The notes under the pieces: generated by a model
Told to the model about the DNA's origin: nothing
Seen by the model: only the letters and a program-made list of their open reading frames with translations
Database searches by the model: none
Position numbers and translations under genes: made by a program
Part shown: positions 1 to 4,839 of the stretch, one piece after another
How the letters are laid out: each line of letters begins with the position of its first letter
How positions within the stretch are numbered: the stretch's first letter is position 1
Assembly: GCA_958453575.1 (NCBI GenBank)
Contig: CAUDYH010000005.1
Span: forward strand, 1 to 13,217
Length of the DNA stretch: 13,217 bases
Direction: 5' to 3'
Source of the DNA: an uncultured Collinsella sp.
GTDB lineage: Bacteria; Actinomycetota; Coriobacteriia; Coriobacteriales; Coriobacteriaceae

Positions 1-11
1 GCCGGCAGAAA

Positions 12-23
12 GGGAACGTCCCC
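12..23 (-). terminator. small GGGAC-type palindrome, possible weak terminator
   Basis: On the minus strand the sequence reads GGGGACGTTCCC followed by TTTC: a 4-bp stem with a 3-nt loop and a very short T run. It lies about 120 bp beyond the stop codon of the SIS-domain gene, so it could help end that transcript. The stem is short, and the same GGGAC theme recurs in other intergenic gaps of this window (4728-4826 and 9341-9357). It may therefore be part of a dispersed intergenic repeat instead. Confidence 0.25.
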
Positions 24-38
24 AAGTGCCGCTCTAGC

Positions 39-105
39 AGTTGCGGTGAAATAGTTCTCAAACAGAGGCTTCACGCTCCCAAACAGGAACTATTCCACCG
101 CAACT
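39..105 (-). repeat. 19-bp inverted repeat downstream of the SIS gene
   Basis: The arms at 39-57 and 87-105 are reverse complements at 18 of 19 positions and are separated by 29 nt. The single discrepancy is A against C when read as plus-strand RNA but U against G, a wobble pair, as minus-strand RNA. This favours a structure formed in the transcript of the minus-strand SIS gene, whose stop codon is 36 bp upstream of it. No T run follows on the minus strand, so it is not a canonical intrinsic terminator. It could be a 3'-end stabilising hairpin or a dispersed palindromic repeat. Confidence 0.7.
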
Positions 106-141
106 CATGAGGGGTATTGGGCTGTTAGGCCGCTCTATCCC

Positions 142-1134
142 TTAGTAATCCAGCTTCCACATGTAACGGCGCGTCATGTAGTCCTTGTGGGTGACGGCGG
201 AGAGTGCACGCATGTAGACGTTGTTGAGGATCGGGGCAAAGATCAGGTGGTTGAAGTACTCGCTCACGCTGTCCTTGATGTCGTTGAGGCCGAGCTCCTT
301 GGCGTCGAGCTGGTAGACACGCTCACCACCGTACTGGTTGACAAAGCGAATGCCGCGCTCGTCGTTGCAGCGGCTGCGGCCGACGCTGATGAGCTGGAAC
401 AGCGAGGTACGCTTGTCCAGGATCTCGAAGGGACCGTGGAAGAAGTCGCAGGTGTTGATGGTGCAAGAGTCGATCTGCAGCATCTCCTGCACGTTGCAGA
501 TGCTAAAGACGTAGGCGGCACCAAAGAGCGGGCCCTGAGCCATAACGTTGATGCAGGGCTTGTCGGCGTTCTGCTCGGCCCACTTGGCAGCGAGCGGACG
601 GGTGTACTCGACAGCCTTGCGATAGATGGGGTCGACCAAGTCGAAGGCGGCCATAGCGGTCTCGTACTCGGCATAGCCCTCGGTCTGCTGCGTAAGCTCC
701 ATAGCAATCATGGTCACGACGGCGGAGTTGGTGCGGCCCATGCAGGACTCGTCGATGGCCAGGCTGTCGTACTGGATCTTGTAGTCGCAGACCTCGGTGA
801 GGCCGGACTCGTCAACATAGATGGCGATGGTGCTGGCGCCGTGGTCCTTGGCGACCTGGGCGGCGACGATGGTCTCCTTGGTGCCGCGCATGGACACGAC
901 GACGGCCAGGGTGTTCTCGTTGACGTAGGCAGGCGTGGCGTGCACGAACTCGTTGCTGGTGTAGCTGGAGCTCACGACCTGCGTGGCCTCGTGCTCCATA
1001 AAGTACTGGGCAGGATAGTTGCCGCCGTTGGATCCACCGGCGCCAATCCACACGACGCGCTTGATGCCGCCCTTGTCTGCCTTGTCAGCCAAAACCTGGG
1101 AGACGACGTCCTTAACCTGTTCCTGAGTAGTCAT
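142..1134 (-). CDS. SIS-domain protein, fructosamine-6-phosphate deglycase (FrlB/FraB) type
   Basis: A 330-residue cytosolic sugar-isomerase-fold protein. The first SIS half carries a phosphosugar-binding Gly/Ser loop, IGAGGSNGGN (about residues 30-39), and SMRGTKET (81-88); the second half runs from about residue 190. Deglycases of this group split 6-phosphorylated Amadori compounds such as fructoselysine-6-P or fructose-asparagine-6-P into glucose-6-P and the amino acid. From memory, their catalytic pair is a Glu and a His 16 residues apart (E214/H230 in Salmonella FraB). Here E217 and H233, in the FFHGPFE segment, have the same spacing. The start ATG has a weak, distant AAAGG upstream. The divergent GntR regulator is the probable controller. 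No kinase, transporter or second frl-type gene lies in the window, so the substrate is unknown. A GlmS-like isomerase or another phosphosugar lyase is possible. Confidence 0.88.
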   Translation of the reverse strand: MTTQEQVKDVVSQVLADKADKGGIKRVVWIGAGGSNGGNYPAQYFMEHEATQVVSSSYTSNEFVHATPAYVNENTLAVVVSMRGTKETIVAAQVAKDHGASTIAIYVDESGLTEVCDYKIQYDSLAIDESCMGRTNSAVVTMIAMELTQQTEGYAEYETAMAAFDLVDPIYRKAVEYTRPLAAKWAEQNADKPCINVMAQGPLFGAAYVFSICNVQEMLQIDSCTINTCDFFHGPFEILDKRTSLFQLISVGRSRCNDERGIRFVNQYGGERVYQLDAKELGLNDIKDSVSEYFNHLIFAPILNNVYMRALSAVTHKDYMTRRYMWKLDY

Positions 1135-1172
1135 CGTGCATCAGCCTTTCTTCTCGTTTGATGCTCTCGATG

Positions 1173-1189
1173 GCATACAAGTTACATAC
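1173..1189 (+). promoter_or_regulatory. putative GntR operator, copy 1
   Basis: The sequence is GCATACAAGTTACATAC. It shares 15 of 16 positions with the copy at 1312-1327. CATAC occurs twice within it, 11 bp apart, which is one helical turn. It sits about 40-55 bp upstream of the SIS-gene start and overlaps that gene's candidate -10 element, a position suited to repression. The binding protein is inferred to be the adjacent GntR/HutC regulator. Confidence 0.55.
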
Positions 1190-1200
1190 ACGTTTTGGTT

Positions 1201-1219
1201 ATGTCGACTAGTTGTATGC
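1201..1219 (-). promoter_or_regulatory. putative GntR operator, inverted copy
   Basis: Read on the minus strand this begins GCATACAAC and ends GTCGACAT. The octamer GCATACAA (plus-strand 1212-1219) is exact and opposite in orientation to the other two copies. It overlaps the candidate -35 element of the SIS gene. The rest of the site diverges from the other copies, so it is the weakest of the three. Confidence 0.4.
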
Positions 1220-1311
1220 TATATTTGTCTTAGAAATTTTGCTGGTAAAGTTTTCGACAATCCATTACCAGCGGTTTTGTTGTCATGTTGGATACATGCT
1301 TGGTTCAGTAA

Positions 1312-1328
1312 GCATACAAGTTAGATAT
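1312..1328 (+). promoter_or_regulatory. putative GntR operator, copy 2 (autoregulatory)
   Basis: The sequence is GCATACAAGTTAGATAT, a close copy of 1173-1188, and ends only 11 bp before the start codon of the GntR gene. Binding here would block transcription or translation initiation of the regulator itself, so negative autoregulation is likely. This is inferred from the position and the repeated sequence. Confidence 0.5.
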
Positions 1329-1339
1329 AGGTTGTTCGC

Positions 1340-2062
1340 ATGAGCACTTCGTCAAAAATGAACTTGGCCCAATACGAGCGTCTGGCGAGTACGCTGCGTG
1401 ACCGCATCGCCGCCGGCGCCTACGCACGCGGAGACAAGCTGCCGTCCGAGATGGAGCTCATGGACGAATCGGGGCTGTCGCGCAGCACCGTGCGCCACGC
1501 GCTTAAGGTGTTAGTTGACGAGGGCCTGGTGCGCACCGAGCGCGGACGTGGCACCTTTGTGGCCGACACGCCCGCGCTCCACGAGAACAACCTGGTGTTT
1601 TCGAGCTATACCAAGCAGGTCGAAGGCCAGGGCATGAAGCCCACCACGCGCACGGTGGACTCGGGCTTTACCAAGGCGGCCGGCAGCATAGCTAAGTTCT
1701 TTGACGCCGCCGCGGGCAGCAAGCTCGTCAAACTTGTCCGCCTGCGCTACCTGGACGACGCGCCGCTGTGCCTGGAGACCACCTATCTGCCGCCAAGCTT
1801 TGGGTCGCTCATCGATCGCGATATCAACGGTTCGCTCTACGCCACGCTGCGCCAGGAGTTCCATCGTACGCCGGCGCAGGGGCATAAGACCTTTGAGGTG
1901 TGCTATGCCTCGCAAAACGAGGCGTTTTTGCTCAACGTCGAGCGCGGGCAGGCGCTGATCCTAATCACCGACTACGTCTACGACACCGACGGCCGCCCGC
2001 TCCATATCTCCAAGCGCATCCAGCGCACCGACCGCGCCAAATACACCGAGCCCATCGGCTAA
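1340..2062 (+). CDS. GntR-family (HutC subfamily, UTRA domain) transcriptional regulator
   Basis: A 240-residue one-component regulator. Residues 10-75 form the GntR winged helix-turn-helix, with the family signature LPSEMELMDESGLSRSTVRH (34-53), then LVDEGLVRTERGRGTFV forming the wing. Residues about 85-235 form a UTRA effector domain, including the LCLETTYLP strand (143-151) and the C-terminal DYVYDTDGRPLHIS hairpin. UTRA regulators usually bind a phosphorylated sugar or amino-sugar metabolite and release DNA. Divergence from the deglycase-like SIS gene suggests control by that enzyme's substrate, in the manner of FrlR. The start ATG has only a poor ribosome binding site (ATATAGG). The next in-frame ATG at 1358 has none better, and the reading starts just before the DNA-binding domain. 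Length is normal for the family. Confidence 0.93.
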   Translation: MSTSSKMNLAQYERLASTLRDRIAAGAYARGDKLPSEMELMDESGLSRSTVRHALKVLVDEGLVRTERGRGTFVADTPALHENNLVFSSYTKQVEGQGMKPTTRTVDSGFTKAAGSIAKFFDAAAGSKLVKLVRLRYLDDAPLCLETTYLPPSFGSLIDRDINGSLYATLRQEFHRTPAQGHKTFEVCYASQNEAFLLNVERGQALILITDYVYDTDGRPLHISKRIQRTDRAKYTEPIG

Positions 2063-2099
2063 CCACCACAATGGGGATAGGCACCTTTGTGGTGGTTTT
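2061..2099 (+). terminator. rho-independent terminator of the GntR gene
   Basis: The arms AACCACCACAA (2061-2071) and TTGTGGTGGTT (2087-2097) pair perfectly over 11 bp around a 15-nt loop, and the right arm runs into a TTTT run at 2096-2099. The left arm begins inside the repressor's stop codon, and the T run overlaps the stop codon of the convergent minus-strand GNAT gene (2098-2100). The loop reads GGGGATAGGCACC, resembling a GGGGACAGGCACC string I associate with Coriobacteriia intergenic repeats. No comparable T run follows on the minus strand. Confidence 0.75.
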
Positions 2100-2679
2100 A
2101 GGCGAGGAGGTCGGGGAACCAGGTTGGTTTGGGCTGGTTGGGGGTGCGCTCGGCCAGGACCAGCTCCATCCAGCACATGTCGTACCAGCGGCCGAACTTT
2201 TGGGCACAGCGGTCGAAAGCACCCACCAAGCGATATCCCATATGGGCATGGAAGTCCTGGCTGTTGTGCGTTAGATACTCGTCGTCCTTGTCGTGCGGCA
2301 CGGCGATGAGCGCGCACATGTTGGTGATGCCCATCGCGATCAGGCACTGCTTGAGCGCATCGTGCAGCTTGCGGCCCAGCCCGCCGTGGCGCACGTCGCG
2401 TGCCAGGTAAATCGACGTCTCGACCGACCAGTCGTATGCCTCGCGGCTGTTGAGCGGACTCGCATAGGCATAGCCTACCGGACGCCCGTCCAGCTCCATC
2501 ACCAGATACGGATAGCGCTTGAGCGTACGCTCGATGCGCCCGGCGAACTCCTCAACGCTCGGCACCTCGTATTCGCAGGTAATCGCCGTCTGGCGCACAT
2601 ACGGCTCATAGATGGCAAGCAACGCCGGCGCGTCTTCGGGCGTCGCCAGGCGAATCGCCGGCTCGGACATCTCGGTCAT
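2098..2679 (-). CDS. GNAT-family N-acetyltransferase, phosphinothricin-acetyltransferase-like
   Basis: A 193-residue cytosolic acetyl-CoA-dependent acyltransferase. It opens with the typical IRLATPEDAPALLAIYEPYV segment of the Pat/Bar/MddA group. The acetyl-CoA pyrophosphate loop is RHGGLG at about residues 97-102, preceded by the ETSIYLA strand. The C-terminal part contains AHMGYRLVGAFDRCAQKFGRWYDMCWME, matching the usual GF..vG..r..g.K.grW.D..w.. pattern. Relatives acetylate phosphinothricin, methionine sulfoximine or sulfone, or other small amines; the true substrate is unknown. An ATG at 2679 follows AGAAGGG at good spacing and was preferred to a TTG eight codons upstream that lies in the preceding terminator's T run. 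It follows the threonine aldolase gene by 77 bp with a terminator between them. Confidence 0.88.
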   Translation of the reverse strand: MTEMSEPAIRLATPEDAPALLAIYEPYVRQTAITCEYEVPSVEEFAGRIERTLKRYPYLVMELDGRPVGYAYASPLNSREAYDWSVETSIYLARDVRHGGLGRKLHDALKQCLIAMGITNMCALIAVPHDKDDEYLTHNSQDFHAHMGYRLVGAFDRCAQKFGRWYDMCWMELVLAERTPNQPKPTWFPDLLA

Positions 2680-2695
2680 ACAACCCTTCTCTCTC

Positions 2696-2738
2696 AAAAA
2701 CAAAGGCCGCCTTGCGCCAAACCCAGCGCAAGGCGGCC
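2696..2738 (-). terminator. strong intrinsic terminator after the threonine aldolase gene
   Basis: On the minus strand, GGCCGCCTTGCGC (plus-strand 2738-2726) pairs perfectly over 13 bp with GCGCAAGGCGGCC (2717-2705) around an 8-nt loop. TTTGTTTTT (2704-2696) follows at once. This is a textbook rho-independent terminator 18 bp beyond the aldolase stop codon. It ends only 16 bp before the GNAT start codon, so it also limits how that gene can be transcribed. Confidence 0.92.
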
Positions 2739-2756
2739 CCTCGTCATTACATCAGG

Positions 2757-3782
2757 CTACAGGACAGCCGCCAGCGCGTCGATGTCCTCCTGCGTCGTGG
2801 CCCAGCTGGTGCAAAAGCGCACCACCGTGTGGGTATCGTCGTACTTTTCCCAGTACTCGATCGCCGCATGCTCGCGAATGCGGGCCATGTCCTCGTTGGG
2901 CAAAATCACGAACTGCTGGTTTGTGGGCGTCTCCAAAAAGAACTGGTAGCCGCGCTCGTGCAGCACACGACGCAGCGCCTGGGCCGTCTGAATCGCCTGT
3001 CGACCAATCTCAAAATACAGGCCATCGGTAAAGAGCGCCTCAAACTGCACGCCCGTCAGGCGGCCCTTGGCCAACAGCGCGCCGTGCTGCTTAATACGCG
3101 GAATGGGATGCGCCGGAGCGTGCATGCCGCAGAACACCACAGCCTCGCCGCAAAGCGCGCCGCACTTGGTGCCGCCGATGTAGAACACGTCGCACAGCTG
3201 CGCCAGCTCGGGCAGGGTAATGTCGCACTCATCGGCTGCCAGCGCATAGGCCAGGCGGGCGCCATCCACAAACAGCGGAATCTCGCGCTTCTGGCACACC
3301 ACATAAATCTCGGCCAGCTCGGCCTTGGAGTACAGCGTGCCGTACTCGGTCGACAGGCTCACGTACACGGCGCCCGGAAACACCATGTGCTCGCAGCTCT
3401 CGTTTTCGTAGAACACCTGGATATAGTTTTCGAGATCCTCGGCGTGCATCTTGCCCTCGTAGCCGGGAATGGTGAGCACCTTGTGGCCGCCAAACTCGAT
3501 GGCGCCCGCCTCGTGGCAGGCAACGTGGCCGGTCTCGGCGGCAACCACGCCCTCGTACGGCGCGAGCAGCATGTCAATCACCGTCGCGTTGGTCTGCGTG
3601 CCGCCCACCAGCAAAAATACGTCGGCATCGGGAGCCTGACAGGCCTCGCGGATCAGCTGCTTGGCGCGCTCGGTATGCGCATCGGTGCCGTAGCCGGGCT
3701 GCGGCTCCATGTTGGTGTCGACGAGCGCCTGCAGTACCGCCGGGTGTGCGCCGTGGGAATAGTCGTTGTTGAACGCGAGCAT
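2757..3782 (-). CDS. low-specificity L-threonine aldolase / beta-eliminating lyase family (PLP)
   Basis: A 341-residue fold-type I PLP enzyme, full length for the family. Relatives cleave L-threonine or L-allo-threonine to glycine and acetaldehyde in the cytosol. Visible features are NNDYSHGAHPAVLQAL near the N-terminus; the cofactor-stacking His in ETGHVACHEAGAIE (H86 by analogy with the E. coli enzyme); the pyridine-nitrogen Asp and adjoining Arg in DGARLAYA (D173, R176); and the Schiff-base Lys in YIGGTKCGA (K206). The start ATG has GAGAGGA five bases upstream. The gene follows the PAP2 gene by 45 bp with no hairpin, so the two may be co-transcribed, and it is closed by a strong terminator. 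Some family members act on other beta-hydroxy amino acids, so the exact substrate is inferred. Confidence 0.93.
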   Translation of the reverse strand: MLAFNNDYSHGAHPAVLQALVDTNMEPQPGYGTDAHTERAKQLIREACQAPDADVFLLVGGTQTNATVIDMLLAPYEGVVAAETGHVACHEAGAIEFGGHKVLTIPGYEGKMHAEDLENYIQVFYENESCEHMVFPGAVYVSLSTEYGTLYSKAELAEIYVVCQKREIPLFVDGARLAYALAADECDITLPELAQLCDVFYIGGTKCGALCGEAVVFCGMHAPAHPIPRIKQHGALLAKGRLTGVQFEALFTDGLYFEIGRQAIQTAQALRRVLHERGYQFFLETPTNQQFVILPNEDMARIREHAAIEYWEKYDDTHTVVRFCTSWATTQEDIDALAAVL

Positions 3783-3827
3783 GGCAATCCTCTCTTACCA
3801 GGTATCGTCCAGATGATTCAAACGGGG

Positions 3828-4685
3828 CTATTGTACGCCGTGAGGATAGGCAACGCGCGCGGCAAGGCACTCAAGTGCCAACACCAGGGCAAAGCCGCAG
3901 CTCACGTCAGTCAAAAAGTGTGCAACGATACGGCCAAAGGCGACGAGCGCCGCGACGGCCGCCGCCACCCAAAAGACCACGCGACGACGCGAAGGCTTTT
4001 CCGTAAAGGCCGCCGCGGGAAGCCCCGCAAGCATAAGGCCGATTGCCGCATGCGCGGTGTGCCCGCTCGCGAACGACTTAAAGCCGTCCTTGATTACGCC
4101 GGCCGCAATATAGCTCCACTTGTCGGGGTTGCCGATTACCCACCACGGCTGAAAATTGAGCCCCGGTGTGACCTCGATCACGCGCATGCGCGGGCGCGAC
4201 CACAGCGGCTTGACAACCACGTTGAGGATGATGGCCTGAGCGACCCACACGGCAAGCACCATCAGCGCCCAGCGCGCGAGCTCGTCGGAGTCGGTGTCGC
4301 GCGTGAGGCGATAGACGACAAGGTTGGCAGCGATGACCAGCACAAACGTCAGCACCAACTGGACAGCGATGAGTTTGCCGCCAACCTTCAGGGACGAGAC
4401 GATCTCGTAGCCGGCCAGGCCAACGTTGACGAGGATGCCGAGCACGGCGAGCCATTTGCTCCCCCTGGAGTCGGGACGCACCGCGCGCACGAGCATAACG
4501 CCCGCGACGCTCGCCGTCAGCTCAAACGGCAGCTCGCCGGCGGCCTCGATAAAGCGGCCGTACATGCTGCCGATGTTGAACAGCGCGCTCGAGATCTGAT
4601 AATCGAAAAAGCTGCCCACGCCCAGACAAAGGCACAGGACAACCGCAATGGCAGCGGCGTCTTTCTTGTAGATGTACCCGAACAT
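3828..4685 (-). CDS. PAP2-superfamily integral membrane phosphatase
   Basis: A 285-residue multi-pass membrane protein with hydrophobic segments near residues 10-30, 55-70, 78-97, 105-125, 138-158, 212-228, 236-252 and 258-275. The three phosphatase motifs cluster in the C-terminal half: KPLWSRPRM (159-167; K159 and R166 kept, the usual Pro after Arg replaced by Met), FASGHT (205-210; SGH kept, Pro replaced by Ala) and GRIVAHFLTD (251-260; R252, H256, D260). Family members dephosphorylate lipid phosphates such as phosphatidate, phosphatidylglycerol-P or undecaprenyl pyrophosphate at the membrane face; the substrate here is unknown. The third motif has three residues between Arg and His where the family usually has five. 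The ATG at 4685 follows GGAAAGGAAAG and was preferred over a TTG 12 codons upstream. Confidence 0.85.
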   Translation of the reverse strand: MFGYIYKKDAAAIAVVLCLCLGVGSFFDYQISSALFNIGSMYGRFIEAAGELPFELTASVAGVMLVRAVRPDSRGSKWLAVLGILVNVGLAGYEIVSSLKVGGKLIAVQLVLTFVLVIAANLVVYRLTRDTDSDELARWALMVLAVWVAQAIILNVVVKPLWSRPRMRVIEVTPGLNFQPWWVIGNPDKWSYIAAGVIKDGFKSFASGHTAHAAIGLMLAGLPAAAFTEKPSRRRVVFWVAAAVAALVAFGRIVAHFLTDVSCGFALVLALECLAARVAYPHGVQ

Positions 4686-4727
4686 GCTTTCCTTTCCATC
4701 GGGCGAAGGGTCGACCCGCAACGTGGC

Positions 4728-4826
4728 GGGACAAAGCTATCAGTAGTTTTGTCCCAGGGTCGCTTGCGCTGACAGGCTCGATGCGACTATCGCACCTGGG
4801 ACAAAAACTACTGATAACTTTGTCCC
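4728..4826 (-). repeat. nested inverted repeat of about 99 bp between mfd and the PAP2 gene
   Basis: The arms are 4728-4758 and 4795-4826. They are reverse complements except for one bulged A and one mismatch, and the mismatch becomes a G-U wobble only in minus-strand RNA. Each arm is itself a smaller palindrome, GGGACAAA...TTTTGTCCC. The 36-nt spacer holds its own hairpin, TGCGA-CTA-TCGCA (4782-4794), or alternatively GTCGC (4759-4763) pairing with GCGAC (4783-4787). It begins 13 bp after the mfd stop codon. The minus strand has no clear T run after the outer arm. It could be an mRNA-end structure, a terminator of non-canonical form, or a repetitive element. Confidence 0.85.
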
Positions 4827-4839
4827 ACCGACTTACTTG

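Larger units (their letters stand above)
1135..1339. promoter_or_regulatory. divergent regulatory region between the SIS gene and the GntR repressor
   Basis: This 205-bp A+T-richer gap holds the promoters of two divergent genes and three GCATACAA octamers, listed separately. For the minus-strand gene, a possible -35 TCGACA (plus-strand 1202-1207) and a weak -10 TAACTT (1179-1184) are 17 bp apart, and the -10 falls inside the first octamer repeat. For the plus-strand gene, the best -10-like string is GATATA at 1324-1329 with TTGGTT at 1300-1305. That places the transcript start within a few bases of the ATG at 1340. An alternative is TTGTCT (1225-1230) with TAAAGT (1246-1251) behind a TG extension, but the spacing is only 15. 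The individual promoters are uncertain. Confidence 0.55.

Noticed and set aside
187..1161. A 324-codon plus-strand open frame opposite the SIS gene
   Set aside because: Asp/Val/Gly/Leu-rich antisense translation. The opposite strand encodes a clear SIS-domain protein, and this frame runs past its start into the regulatory gap.
1136..1324. A 62-codon plus-strand open frame in the SIS/GntR intergenic region
   Set aside because: It covers the candidate promoters and operators, has no ribosome binding site and an implausible Cys/Phe/Trp-rich composition, and ends before the regulator's start.
3831..3836. TACAAT on the minus strand as the -10 element of the threonine aldolase gene
   Set aside because: No acceptable -35 hexamer lies 16-18 bp upstream (TTGCCT is only 12 bp away), so it cannot be called a promoter.
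2712..4772. A 686-codon plus-strand open frame opposite the threonine aldolase and PAP2 genes
   Set aside because: Its product is rich in Arg, His, Gln, Ala and Gly with no recognisable domain. It lies exactly antisense to two genes with clear family motifs and ribosome binding sites. High third-position G/C produces such stop-free antisense frames.
4728..4826. Insertion-sequence end or MITE
   Set aside because: The terminal inverted repeats are internally palindromic, no target-site duplication is evident, and no transposase fragment is nearby. It was kept only as an inverted repeat.
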